From the NCBI RefSeq assembly GCF_018617395.1, contig NZ_JACSKC010000001.1, positions 1,488,001 to 1,552,000 on the forward strand: a stretch of DNA of 64,000 nt, in the 5' to 3' direction. A program made the position numbers and the translations under genes. The notes below the pieces were generated by a model. It did no database searches and had not been told where the DNA came from. It worked only from the letters and a program-made list of their open reading frames with translations. How positions within the stretch are numbered: the stretch's first letter is position 1; each line of letters opens with the position of its first letter. Below, one piece after another: positions 16,404 through 24,928 of the stretch. Source of the DNA: Exiguobacterium sp. s48 (GTDB taxonomy: Bacteria > Bacillota > Bacilli > Exiguobacteriales > Exiguobacteriaceae).

Positions 16404-17492
16404 ATGCTGAAAGGCTATAAATATAGGCTCCACCCGACGCCGGCACAGGCCGAGTTCCTGGTCCGGACGATCGGCTGCGCCCGGTTCATCTACAACAAGC
16501 TGCTCGAGGACCGCATCGCCATCCGCGAGGAGGCGAAGGAGGGGAGCGGGACGAGACGGAAACCGGCGACACCCGCCTCCTACAAGCCCCTCTTCCCGTT
16601 CCTCGCCGAGGCGGACAGCCTCGCGCTCGCGAACGCGAAGCTGAACCTGGACACCGCGTTCGCGAAGTTCTTCGCCGGGACGGGTGGCTTCCCGACCTTC
16701 AAATCGAGACGACGGTCGCGTGCCTCCTACACGACGAACAACCAGCACGGCACGATCCGCATCGAGGCGGGCAAGGTTCGGCTGCCGAAGGTCGGGTTCG
16801 TGCGGTTCACACAACATCGTCCGTTCGAGGGCGTCATCCGGTCGGCGACGGTCTCGATGACCAAGACAGGCAAGTTCTTCGTCTCCATCCTTGTCGATCA
16901 AGAGGATGAACAATTGATCCCAGCCAAGAACAAGGTCGGGATCGATCTTGGCCTGGAACACTTCGCCGTCATGACGAATGACGAGATGGTTTCTGAGAAG
17001 ATTGGAAACCCTCGCTTTCTCCGACAATCCGAAGCGAAGGTCAAGAAGGCGCAGCGCGCGTTGTCTCGAAAGAAGATCGGGAGCAAGAATCGTGAAAAAG
17101 CTAAGCTGATCTTAGCCAAGAAACACGAGAAAATCGCCAATCAACGCAAGGACTTCCTTCACAAGCTGTCAAGACGGATCGTTGACGAGAACCAAGTCAT
17201 CGTCGTGGAGTCATTGAAGTCAAAGGATATGATGAAGGATCACAAGGTAGCGAAGTCCATCGGGGATGTCAGCTGGTACGAGTTCGTCCGTCAACTCGAG
17301 TATAAGTCAAACTTCTACGGACGGACACTCATCAAGGCGGATCCATGGTACGCATCGACGCAGATCTGTTCTTCTTGTGGCGAGAAAGGTCAGAAGAAGG
17401 CGATGGATGTCCGTGAATGGACGTGTGCCTGTGGCGCGCATCATGACCGAGACATCAACGCGAGCATCAACCTGTTGATGTTGGCAAACTAA
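16404..17492 (+). CDS. tnpB: RNA-guided endonuclease TnpB (IS605 OrfB)
   Basis: A 362-residue RuvC-like nuclease, ancestor-type of Cas12, which uses an RNA from the element's right end to cut DNA next to a short target motif. The catalytic triad is complete: Asp181 in GIDLGLEHF, Glu269 in VVESLKS and Asp350 in HDRDINAS. The zinc finger CSSC...CAC lies before the last Asp. The N-terminal MLKGYKYRLHPTPAQ is the usual helix-turn-helix start. The ATG at 16404 is preceded by GGGAGGAGGG. The first third of the gene is far more GC-rich than the rest. It appears intact. Confidence 0.95.
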   Translation: MLKGYKYRLHPTPAQAEFLVRTIGCARFIYNKLLEDRIAIREEAKEGSGTRRKPATPASYKPLFPFLAEADSLALANAKLNLDTAFAKFFAGTGGFPTFKSRRRSRASYTTNNQHGTIRIEAGKVRLPKVGFVRFTQHRPFEGVIRSATVSMTKTGKFFVSILVDQEDEQLIPAKNKVGIDLGLEHFAVMTNDEMVSEKIGNPRFLRQSEAKVKKAQRALSRKKIGSKNREKAKLILAKKHEKIANQRKDFLHKLSRRIVDENQVIVVESLKSKDMMKDHKVAKSIGDVSWYEFVRQLEYKSNFYGRTLIKADPWYASTQICSSCGEKGQKKAMDVREWTCACGAHHDRDINASINLLMLAN

Positions 17493-17617
17493 AACGAATT
17501 CCTTCAGGGTGGGAACCACCCGACGAGCTTGGTAAACAATCGTGGCTAATAAGAGCACGGTCTTCCCAAGAAGCTCCCACTTCAATTTGCGAAGCAAATA
17601 AGTGGTGAGTAGTTCAC
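17440..17617 (+). ncRNA. Probable omega RNA (right-end guide scaffold) of the TnpB element
   Basis: In this family the guide RNA covers the end of tnpB and the right end. Here the region holds the GGGTGG-GAA-CCACCC hairpin (17507-17521) after the stop codon and the right-end hairpin around 17570-17610. The 16 bases after 17617 would be the guide. The 5' boundary is approximate. Confidence 0.65.
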
Positions 17618-17624
17618 TCTCCAT

Positions 17625-18518
17625 TTACTCCCCACGCTCCTCATCTAATTTTAATGGAATGAAGAAATGATCACGCGTCGTCCAATCCATCTCATCCATC
17701 AAGATGTCAAATGATGTAGACAAAAACGTTTGTACTTCCCGACTCGTTCCTTCATCAAGCGGTAAGAAAAACTCACTCTTCTCCGCATCATAATAGGCAG
17801 CTTCCGGCTTGAGCGTTTCGGTCGGCATCGGTCTGAACAGGAACGGATAAGGTAAGACAAAATAGCTCGGACGTTCCGTTACATCGTCTCCGAGCCAAAA
17901 TCCGAATTCAATCAACTGTTCATCGAAGGCGACACGCTCGATCACTTTATCTTCCGGAAACGGGTGCTCAATCGGATAGATGACGAGCGACGACACGTCG
18001 AATGTCCCCCAAAAGAGTGCCGGTTTGATTTTTCGGCATCGCAGTTTCGATAAGTACGTCAATTGTTCGTGCGCCGCCCGTTGAAACAACCTCAATCCTT
18101 TTCGGGCATACGTCGCGTCATAGGCGAGCGGCGTCTCATCCGTATCGAGTAACCCTTTGAACGACATCTCCTGTGGTTTCGGATTGATGCGTATGTTGAC
18201 TCCATGCGTCCGCAGCCGATTGAATAAGTCATCGTGGTACGACTTGATTGTCTTCCCTGCTTCAATCGGGATAGCGTCCGTTTGATCTTCGACATGGATG
18301 ACCAGGCAAGACGTCAACAGGTCCACATCAATTTGAAGCGCCCGATCTCCTTCAAATAACAACCCTGTCGTGAAGCCATGAACCGTAAGTGGCAACGAGA
18401 CGTGCCCCCATTGCGGTTCCGGTGGTGCCAGTTTGAGCTTGATCTTTCCAAGAAGCTGCGAGATCAAATGCAGTGTCAATTTCGTATCGTGCCATTCTGA
18501 ATGCATTGGAATGTGCAT
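17625..18518 (-). CDS. DUF5996 family protein
   Basis: A soluble protein of 297 residues. The order WHDTKLTLHLISQLLGKIKL, WGHVSLPLTVHGFTTG, an acidic 'DVDLL' strand and the later PALFWGTFDVS matches the DUF5996 family, whose function is unknown. Two starts are possible, TTG at 18524 and ATG at 18518; AAGGA is better spaced from the ATG. The stop TAA is directly followed by the ATG of the former GNAT gene, so the two were translationally coupled before the insertion. The CDGSH gene lies just upstream. Confidence 0.85.
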   Translation of the reverse strand: MHIPMHSEWHDTKLTLHLISQLLGKIKLKLAPPEPQWGHVSLPLTVHGFTTGLLFEGDRALQIDVDLLTSCLVIHVEDQTDAIPIEAGKTIKSYHDDLFNRLRTHGVNIRINPKPQEMSFKGLLDTDETPLAYDATYARKGLRLFQRAAHEQLTYLSKLRCRKIKPALFWGTFDVSSLVIYPIEHPFPEDKVIERVAFDEQLIEFGFWLGDDVTERPSYFVLPYPFLFRPMPTETLKPEAAYYDAEKSEFFLPLDEGTSREVQTFLSTSFDILMDEMDWTTRDHFFIPLKLDEERGE

Positions 18519-18532
18519 CCTCAATCATCCTT

Positions 18533-18934
18533 TCACTCTTTGCACGCCCCACTATGGTCGCAAATCGGTCGCTTCCCAGATTGCCCACACCCACATAGCG
18601 TGGCTCGGTAAGTGGAGATGACCTCATCCCCTTGCTCGATGTGAAGGTCACCGCGCACCTCGATTTGTTGCCAGTCGTTCAACTTTACAGACGTCGGCAC
18701 GTCCGGCGTCTCCGCATCTCCACCATCCTTCCGAACGAACTGGAGCGCACCGCTCGGACAACGTTCAATCACCGTGGCAACGTCTGGCGCTTCGGCACCA
18801 TCCGGTAAGATCCATGGTTTCCGCTTTGTATCAAACACTTCCGGTAGCCCACGCACACATTCTGCCGCATGGACGCAGAGCGACACGTCATAGTACACAT
18901 CAATCGATTCTCCTACGTATTGTTTGCCTCGCAT
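18533..18934 (-). CDS. Fer4-like and CDGSH iron-sulfur domain protein
   Basis: A protein of 133 residues with two iron-sulfur modules. The N-terminal part (about 10-65) has the divergent mono-cluster ferredoxin pattern CVHAAEC...CPSGAL. The C-terminal part (about 100-130) has the CDGSH-type pattern CGCGQSGKRPICDHSGA, which holds a 2Fe-2S cluster with three Cys and one His. The expected role is electron transfer or Fe-S/redox sensing, with the partner unknown. It is the first gene of the operon with DUF5996, GNAT and LtrA. GGGGTG precedes the ATG. Confidence 0.9.
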   Translation of the reverse strand: MRGKQYVGESIDVYYDVSLCVHAAECVRGLPEVFDTKRKPWILPDGAEAPDVATVIERCPSGALQFVRKDGGDAETPDVPTSVKLNDWQQIEVRGDLHIEQGDEVISTYRATLCGCGQSGKRPICDHSGACKE

Positions 18935-18980
18935 CGAATCACCCCTTATGTGTTTGCGGGTCTTTACCCGTTACACTATG

Positions 18981-19016
18981 AAAAAAACCCACCATCCAAT
19001 GAATGGATGATGGGTC
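18981..19016 (-). terminator. Terminator after the thioredoxin-like gene
   Basis: A 12-bp stem ACCCATCATCCA / TGGATGGTGGGT (one mismatch) is followed by TTTTTTT on the minus strand. Confidence 0.88.
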
Positions 19017-19020
19017 AAGT

Positions 19021-19347
19021 TCAGGCTTGCCTCATTTCTTGCATACGTTCAAGCTGATGCGTCAACTCTCCAATCGGGACGAACCGCGCCCGGCGGAGCA
19101 TTTCTTTCCCGTTGATGAAAAAGAGGACGACCGGCACCGTGAAAATCGAGAAGGCACCTGCGACTTCAGGCACCTCGTCCGAATCCACTGCGACCGCCTC
19201 GATCTCAGGGAACTCTTTGAGCATCTCTTCGATTTGAGGTTTCAGCGCATGACAGACACTGCATCCCGGATGTGACACGTAGACGAGCAACTGTTCCGTG
19301 CCCGCAATCCGTTCATTCAATCCAGTCAAGGTTGTCATTGCTTCCAT
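19021..19347 (-). CDS. Thioredoxin-like protein
   Basis: A thioredoxin-fold protein of 108 residues. The redox motif is CSVC in YVSHPGCSVCHALKP (about residue 32-35), and the cis-proline is in FTVPVVLFF. It resembles the small YtpP/YdbP-type thioredoxin-like proteins of Bacilli rather than the main thioredoxin, whose motif is CGPC. It starts 20 bases after the degV gene and has AGGAGG before the ATG, so it is probably co-transcribed with it. Confidence 0.88.
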   Translation of the reverse strand: MEAMTTLTGLNERIAGTEQLLVYVSHPGCSVCHALKPQIEEMLKEFPEIEAVAVDSDEVPEVAGAFSIFTVPVVLFFINGKEMLRRARFVPIGELTHQLERMQEMRQA

Positions 19348-19367
19348 CTTGCATTCCTCCTACTTGA

Positions 19368-20219
19368 TTAAGCGTTGAGCCACAAGACACCGACCGTCTC
19401 GAATCCGGCATGTACCGCGATGGACGGACAGAAACGCGTCCGTACGATTTCAATCTCCGGTAACTTCGATTCGATGAGCGCGACGAGATCGTCTTGCATC
19501 TTCGGTGCGAGTGCCGTCTGAACGAACACTCGGTTGTCCTTCACACCGTTTTCCGCGTGGCGACGTTCGAGCTCACCGACCATCTCCGCATACGCCTTCT
19601 TCAACGAGCGTGCTTTTTTGAACGGGATAACTTTCCCCGTCTCATCGAGGGTGATGATCGGCTTGATGTTCAAGATGTTTGCGAGGAACATCTCACCAGA
19701 AGAAACGCGACCACCGCGGCGCATCGTCTCCATGTTTCCGATAATCATGAAGAAGTTCTTCTTATCGCGCCATGCTTCGAGCAACGCGACAATCTCTTCG
19801 ACAGATTTGCCATCTTGTTCAGCAGCCTTTCCGATTCGAACAAGTTCCTGCTGTGCTTCGAGCGCAGCATGTGAGTCGATGGCATACACTTTGAAGTCAG
19901 CCGCTTCGGCTGCCGCTTTCGAGTTTTTTGCCGTGCTACTCAATCCGTTCGAACAATGGACGGCGATGGCACAATCGTACCCCTCTTCTTTTAAGCGCTC
20001 GTAGCGGGCGATAAAGTCTCCGAAAATCGGTTGTGACGTCTTCGCTTCTTTCTTTTGGTCAATCATATACCGATGTAAGTCATCAAGCGAGAGATTTGTT
20101 TCACTATATCCGTTCCCGTCCACAATCAATTGAATCGGAACGATATCGACACCGAGACGAGCCGCTTCTTCTTGAGAGAAGTTGGCCATGCTGTCGGTAA
20201 TCCATGCAATTTTTGTCAT
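19368..20219 (-). CDS. DegV family fatty-acid-binding protein (second copy)
   Basis: A protein of 283 residues, paralogous to the gene at 9969-10799. It begins TKIAWITDSMANFS and has AIHCSNGLSSTAKNS-like sequence (here AVHCSNGLSST) at the ligand-contact position and AVHAGFETVGVLWL at the C-terminus. Like FakB proteins it should carry a fatty acid to FakA. It heads a two-gene unit with the thioredoxin-like gene. Unlike the first copy, no FapR-like box was noticed upstream. Confidence 0.92.
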   Translation of the reverse strand: MTKIAWITDSMANFSQEEAARLGVDIVPIQLIVDGNGYSETNLSLDDLHRYMIDQKKEAKTSQPIFGDFIARYERLKEEGYDCAIAVHCSNGLSSTAKNSKAAAEAADFKVYAIDSHAALEAQQELVRIGKAAEQDGKSVEEIVALLEAWRDKKNFFMIIGNMETMRRGGRVSSGEMFLANILNIKPIITLDETGKVIPFKKARSLKKAYAEMVGELERRHAENGVKDNRVFVQTALAPKMQDDLVALIESKLPEIEIVRTRFCPSIAVHAGFETVGVLWLNA

Positions 20220-20307
20220 AACTAAAAATCCTCCAATGGTCGTTCATTTTTGTCCAATCCCATTATACCTTATTTCTTATCCCTATTCCTACCCGACCGA
20301 ATAGGAC

Positions 20308-20338
20308 GAAAAAACAGAGCGACACGCGGTCGCCCTGC
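20308..20338 (-). terminator. Terminator after nos-RDD genes
   Basis: A stem CAGGGCGAC / GTCGCTCTG (one G-T pair) with a 5-base loop is followed by TTTTTTCG on the minus strand. Confidence 0.85.
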
Positions 20339-20344
20339 TTCTCT

Positions 20345-20755
20345 TTACTTGGTGGAAATCAATTTCGTATGGGCGAACTCATCGTGTGGCAACTCGAGGT
20401 CTTTGTTCGACTTCATCTGTTGAAGTGCACGGATGAGCGGAATCCCGAGCGTCGCCGGATAGACGACGTCTTTATAGAGCGTCCGCTTCACGACTTGCTC
20501 GAGGGAGAGTGGGCGTCCGTCCGCACTCACGACTCGAATGCCGACGACGCGGTCACCCAATGTCTGACCTTTTTGATACAACATACAGTACACTTCACCT
20601 GCCATCGTCACGACGGTCGGCAAGTAATACCGTTTCACTTCTTTGTCTGGCCAAATCTTTTTACGGACGGCCTTTTCAATCAGTTTCGCCGGTGTCTGAA
20701 AGACGAGTTGGTCGATTTGACCGGCAACGGCTCGTTTCCAAAGTGGGACTGCCAC
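20345..20755 (-). CDS. RDD family membrane protein
   Basis: A protein of about 136 residues with the RDD pattern: LWKRAVAGQIDQLVF near the N-terminus (the Asp of the family motif is retained), a central membrane segment, and GQTLGDRVVGIRVVS followed by a second hydrophobic part. RDD proteins are poorly understood; some act as Na+/Li+/H+ antiporters. The start is uncertain: the ATG at 20764 has AAAGG touching it, whereas the GTG at 20755 is 8 bases from AAGGA. It begins within 25 bases of the nos stop, so the two genes form one unit. Confidence 0.82.
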   Translation of the reverse strand: MAVPLWKRAVAGQIDQLVFQTPAKLIEKAVRKKIWPDKEVKRYYLPTVVTMAGEVYCMLYQKGQTLGDRVVGIRVVSADGRPLSLEQVVKRTLYKDVVYPATLGIPLIRALQQMKSNKDLELPHDEFAHTKLISTK

Positions 20756-20778
20756 AGCAATCATCCTTTCTCTCGGTT

Positions 20779-21855
20779 CTAGCCTTTCAATTCCTCTTTT
20801 ACCGGCTGACGAAACCCTGAGAACGGACAACCACTCCTTGCGAACAGGTTCGGTGTCTTAATCTGATTATCGTAATGCTCATGAAAGACGTGCGTCGTCG
20901 CAGGAGAGAGCGGTGGGATAAGCCAACTCCATTGTCCGGTGACGTCACGCCCCGCGTCTCGTTCGTTTTTTTCGAACCGCTTGAACTGTTTGGCGGCCGT
21001 ATGATGGTCGACGATCGTCACACCTGCTCGCTCGAACGATTGCAGGACGGCGATATTCAATTCGACGAGTGCCCGGTCGCGCCAAAGGGACCGCTCTTTC
21101 GTCGTATCGAGCCCAAGCGACCGTCCGACGAGGGGCAACAGATCATAACGGTCGGTGTCGGCCAAATTCCGTGCCCCGATCTCTGTCTCCATGTACCAGC
21201 CGTTGAACGGGACCGACGTAAACCGGAGCCCTCCGATCTCAAGCTCCATATCCGCGATTGCCGGGACCGCGTGCCATTTAATGGTCCGCCCGTCAAATAG
21301 GTCTACATCTTCATGCTGAATGTCCACCTCAAGCACGGCCTCGCTCGGCAATTCAAACAAGCGGACGTCTCGTCCGTCCGTGATCATGAGTGGGAGGATA
21401 TCGAACGGTGTTCCGGCTCCGACCCATCCGAGCTCTTTTGCGCGCTTCGTCATCGTCACAGACATCGGGTCTCCGACAATCCCGTCCGGCGTCTCGTATC
21501 CCGCGTACCGAATCAACTGTGAGTTCAATAGTTTGAACTCGTTCGGAAGGACTGTCATCGTCGAACGGATTTTTCCACCGTTCGTGGCGAACTGAAGATG
21601 ATCGACGAGGGAGGCGTAGACTGCCTCAAACGTATCGGCATCCCGTGCATCGATCACATGGAGTGTCTGCCAAAACAAACGACCGATGCAACGATTCGAA
21701 TTCCGCCACGCCACCTTGGCGCCCTCACACAACTCTTCCGTCGTCAACGAATAAGTGCCCGTGCGCTCAATTTCATCTTTGATTTGCTGGAGGCGTTCGG
21801 ACGGGGCGTCATGCCATTGCCGCATCCAGTCGCTCGCTTGTTCATACAGATTCAT
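20779..21855 (-). CDS. nos: Nitric oxide synthase, oxygenase type
   Basis: A bacterial nitric oxide synthase of 358 residues, containing only the haem oxygenase part, as in Bacillus and Staphylococcus. It oxidises arginine to citrulline and NO using borrowed electrons and tetrahydrobiopterin or tetrahydrofolate. The haem ligand Cys56 lies in WRNSNRCIGRLFW, and the substrate region includes GWYMETEIG and WSWLIPP. A TTG at 21876 is in frame, but the ATG at 21855 is properly spaced from GAGGAG. NO made here protects against oxidative stress and antibiotics in related bacteria. It is co-transcribed with the RDD gene. Confidence 0.97.
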   Translation of the reverse strand: MNLYEQASDWMRQWHDAPSERLQQIKDEIERTGTYSLTTEELCEGAKVAWRNSNRCIGRLFWQTLHVIDARDADTFEAVYASLVDHLQFATNGGKIRSTMTVLPNEFKLLNSQLIRYAGYETPDGIVGDPMSVTMTKRAKELGWVGAGTPFDILPLMITDGRDVRLFELPSEAVLEVDIQHEDVDLFDGRTIKWHAVPAIADMELEIGGLRFTSVPFNGWYMETEIGARNLADTDRYDLLPLVGRSLGLDTTKERSLWRDRALVELNIAVLQSFERAGVTIVDHHTAAKQFKRFEKNERDAGRDVTGQWSWLIPPLSPATTHVFHEHYDNQIKTPNLFARSGCPFSGFRQPVKEELKG

Positions 21856-21890
21856 ATCTAAGATCTCCTCACTCAATTCTCTCTTTCTCC

Positions 21891-21920
21891 ATCTTAGAGA
21901 AAAGGAGACCTTCGTTTCAA
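21891..21920 (-). promoter_or_regulatory. Probable sigma-A promoter of nos
   Basis: On the minus strand TTGAAA (21920-21915) and TAAGAT (21896-21891) are 18 bases apart, about 35 bases before the start codon. Confidence 0.5.
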
Positions 21921-21952
21921 CTATCTATTCTCAGACATGGCACGTCGGGTCA

Positions 21953-24784
21953 TCAGGATCGTTCCGGCTGGTGAACGAGTTTGATATAATCAGCAATTTC
22001 TATGCTTCCCGTCCCTTCTACTTCAAGGGAAGCCAGTTGCGCTTCTAGTGTCGGACTCGATTCGTATTCCGCAACATATTGATAGAGTCCATGCGTTATC
22101 TCAGTGATTCGGCGCAAGCGGACGGGTAAATCAACGCCTGACGGGAAGCGAATGATAAATTCGATTTCTCCATCTAATGGAAGACGAAGCGCAGAGTAGA
22201 AATGTAGATGTTGCTCCGAACGTGATGTCAACACAATCGGAGATTGACCAATCGCCATCTGTTGCTGTCGAATCGTTTTAATCGTGATTCCTGCTTGAAT
22301 GTAACGGCTAGTCCCCCACTCGTGTTGATTGAATGAGTCGGGAGTGAGTTTTCCTTGAATCATCATATTTTCGAAAACTTCGCCTCTTACAGGCGGACTG
22401 AACAAATACCCTTGAATCGTCTTACATCCGAGCTGACGCAATAACAGGAGATCATTCATTTGCTCGATTCCCTCGACAACCACGTCGAGACCGAACTCCT
22501 CTGCCAAGACGACGAGGCTATGAATGATAGCTCGTGCTTGTTTATTTTCGGACACACCATGCCCGAAAATCCGATCGATCTTGATTGTGTTAACTTGAAA
22601 CTGTTGCAAATAAGCAAGTGAGGAATAACCTTTCCCGAAATCATCGAGCGCAAGTTGAATCCCTAAATCTCTAAGTGATGAAAAAATGTTTGTGATGTGG
22701 TCGGATTCGTCAAGTCTTGATGTCTCGGCCACTTCAATCTCAATCCAATTGAATGACACATCATGTCGCCGACTCGCCGATTCGAACGTACTCAACAAAT
22801 GTTCGTGGTACAAATATTTCGGTGAAACATTCAACGATATGGGAACTTTATTCGGTAATGTCGCCAAAAAGCGAAACACTTCATCAATGACGTAATCTGT
22901 CATTCGGATGAATAAGTTACTTTCCTCCGCCAATGGGATAAAATCGAGTGGCGAAACCGTTCCCCACAATGGATGTTCCCATCGAATGAGCGCTTCAGCC
23001 CCGGTGATTTCACCGGTCCACGTATTCACTTTCGGTTGATAGAGGAGATAAAATTCATTGCGGTCGATTGCGGTCGGCAAGTCTCGCAACAATTCGAAAC
23101 GCTTTAGTTCTTCAAGATTCATGTGTGACGTATAAAGTGAAATCGGAGTCCCTCCCGTTTTGCCCGCTCTTCCCATCGCCATGTAACTTCGACGAATGAG
23201 CGTCACTTCATCAGAGGCATCGTTCGGATAACGGCTGACCCCGATTTTAATATTTGGATAAACCGAGTAGGGTTCAAGTTGAAAACAATGTTTAGACAGA
23301 TTCAATAGGTGATCCCCGATGTGCAAAAGATGTTCATCGCCATGACTACCGGGCATAAACATCAGGAAGGTATCCCCGTCTAAATGACCGACGACCGCTT
23401 CATCCGGTACGATTCGTTGCAGTCGATGTGCCGTTTGAATACGCCACTCATCACCATACTCATGTCCGAACGTTCGATTGATGTCCGCGATTCGATTGAA
23501 TGAGATGGCAAACAAGACGAATGTCAAATCTGCTTGAATCAATCGCGCAATCGACTGAAACATCGTCTCACGACTCGGGATATTCGTCATCGGATCGAAT
23601 TCGTTTCGCTGCATAAGTTTTGCTTCTTGCTCTCTCACCTCAGTCACATCGCGAATCAATGCCTGAAATCCCCGAACCCGTCCCTTATGATCAAATAAAT
23701 GTTGACGACTCTCTTTCATCCACTTTTGCTTCTTTCCGACAAAAATCCGATATTCCAGTTCGACATGATTCGTGTGCCGTGTCTCTTCGTTCGCCTGATT
23801 GATCTTTTCTAAATCGTCTTGATGAATCACTGCTTTCCAATAGTCAGGATGAGCATTGAAGTGTTTCACCGTATACCCAAACATCGTGTGGAACTGTCCT
23901 GCCGCAAACTCGATTTGATTTGTATCATAACTGTAATCGCAAATCGTCGTATCGGATGCCTCACATACGCGATGTAACAGCTCTTCTTTATCCGTCAGCT
24001 CGTGCTCGATTCGCTGCTGATCTTTCGTTGAAAAGATGACGTATGTCAAAACGTTACGTTCAAGAGATAACACACCTCGCACGGTCACTGGCATATCTTC
24101 AAACGTCTGTTGGTGACGAAGTCGAATCTCCATCGTAAAGTCGCTCTCCCCAGCATCTGCTCGCAACGATTGAACCGATTGCTTTAATCGTTCCCAATCA
24201 TCAGGGTGCACCGTTTCTCGAATCTGGTCCGCACTCATCTCATTCAGTCGTTGCCTCGAAACACCGAGGAAAGACGAAACTTGGGAAGAGAAGGAGAACG
24301 ACCCGTCCGCGAGATGTACTTCGATGATCATAAGACCGGGTACTTGTTCAAGCAACTCCCGGCCGACTTTCATGAAGGCATAACGGTTTTGTTTGTCCCA
24401 TACGGCACTCATGTCTTTGACAATCCCGTAAACGCCTTCAATGAGCTGATCTTTATAAAGCGGGGTACACGTTACCGCAAACTTCCGCTTTTGTCCGTCT
24501 TGTACTTTGATTAGTTCAAAATGAACCGTTTCTCCAGCTAGCGCTTGTTCATGATATGGAATAAACTCTTCGGCTCCTGTCAAAGATAAGGCAAGGTCGT
24601 CAAGTAACTGCTCCATTTTTTCGTTCGATTCGATGAGTTGTCCCTTCATATCGAGTACATAAATCGCATCTGGGTACTGTTCCATTTGGAGTGAGTCCAC
24701 ATGAAATACCGGAATCGATTCAGATGACAGTATATCTGTAACGTCTCCATTGACGCGATGAATCCATTTCTTAAAAATCGCCAT
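21953..24784 (-). CDS. Multi-PAS GGDEF-EAL cyclic di-GMP protein
   Basis: A cytoplasmic protein of 943 residues. PAS-like sensor domains lie at about 35-135, 145-255 and 270-385, then GGDEF at about 400-555, EAL at about 560-810 and an extra C-terminal domain of about 120 residues. The GGDEF signature reads DGDTF, so cyclase activity is probably lost. The EAL domain keeps EALIRWEHP, DDFGKGYSSLAYL and KIDRIF, so it should hydrolyse c-di-GMP. The C-terminal tail, with a VDLPVRLRRI strand, may be a PilZ-like domain, which is an inference. AGGAGAG precedes the ATG. No partner gene is adjacent. Confidence 0.92.
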   Translation of the reverse strand: MAIFKKWIHRVNGDVTDILSSESIPVFHVDSLQMEQYPDAIYVLDMKGQLIESNEKMEQLLDDLALSLTGAEEFIPYHEQALAGETVHFELIKVQDGQKRKFAVTCTPLYKDQLIEGVYGIVKDMSAVWDKQNRYAFMKVGRELLEQVPGLMIIEVHLADGSFSFSSQVSSFLGVSRQRLNEMSADQIRETVHPDDWERLKQSVQSLRADAGESDFTMEIRLRHQQTFEDMPVTVRGVLSLERNVLTYVIFSTKDQQRIEHELTDKEELLHRVCEASDTTICDYSYDTNQIEFAAGQFHTMFGYTVKHFNAHPDYWKAVIHQDDLEKINQANEETRHTNHVELEYRIFVGKKQKWMKESRQHLFDHKGRVRGFQALIRDVTEVREQEAKLMQRNEFDPMTNIPSRETMFQSIARLIQADLTFVLFAISFNRIADINRTFGHEYGDEWRIQTAHRLQRIVPDEAVVGHLDGDTFLMFMPGSHGDEHLLHIGDHLLNLSKHCFQLEPYSVYPNIKIGVSRYPNDASDEVTLIRRSYMAMGRAGKTGGTPISLYTSHMNLEELKRFELLRDLPTAIDRNEFYLLYQPKVNTWTGEITGAEALIRWEHPLWGTVSPLDFIPLAEESNLFIRMTDYVIDEVFRFLATLPNKVPISLNVSPKYLYHEHLLSTFESASRRHDVSFNWIEIEVAETSRLDESDHITNIFSSLRDLGIQLALDDFGKGYSSLAYLQQFQVNTIKIDRIFGHGVSENKQARAIIHSLVVLAEEFGLDVVVEGIEQMNDLLLLRQLGCKTIQGYLFSPPVRGEVFENMMIQGKLTPDSFNQHEWGTSRYIQAGITIKTIRQQQMAIGQSPIVLTSRSEQHLHFYSALRLPLDGEIEFIIRFPSGVDLPVRLRRITEITHGLYQYVAEYESSPTLEAQLASLEVEGTGSIEIADYIKLVHQPERS

Positions 24785-24894
24785 ACAATCTCTCCTTTCG
24801 AAAGAGATGGAAGTTTCAAACGGAAATTCTCGCGTTCATACAAAATATCTAGTTTACAAAACATTAATTACCAATTACCCATCATTGGGCCATT

Positions 24895-24922
24895 AGAAAA
24901 CCCCACTTGTTTAAAGTGGGGT
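24895..24922 (-). terminator. Terminator after the pullulanase gene
   Basis: A stem CCCCACTT / AAGTGGGG with a 5-base loop is followed on the minus strand by TTTTC. Confidence 0.8.
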
Positions 24923-24928
24923 CAATAA

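Larger units (their letters stand above)
16195..17617 (+). mobile_element. IS200/IS605-family element carrying only tnpB
   Basis: The element is about 1.42 kb. The left end follows a TTTAA (16190-16194) and contains imperfect hairpins; the right end has an ATTTGC-GAA-GCAAAT hairpin inside a CTCC-CACTT / AAGTGG-TGAG stem and ends GTAGTTCAC, typical of this family. There are no terminal inverted repeats or target duplication, as expected for single-strand transposition. Ends are uncertain by one base, because 16196-17618 would also restore an intact gene. No tnpA is present, so movement would need a Y1 transposase elsewhere in the cell. Confidence 0.85.

Noticed and set aside
16200-17027. Minus-strand open frame of 275 codons across tnpB
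   Set aside because: It is the antisense shadow of the GC-rich first part of tnpB, with no ribosome binding site and biased composition (long runs of Arg and Glu).
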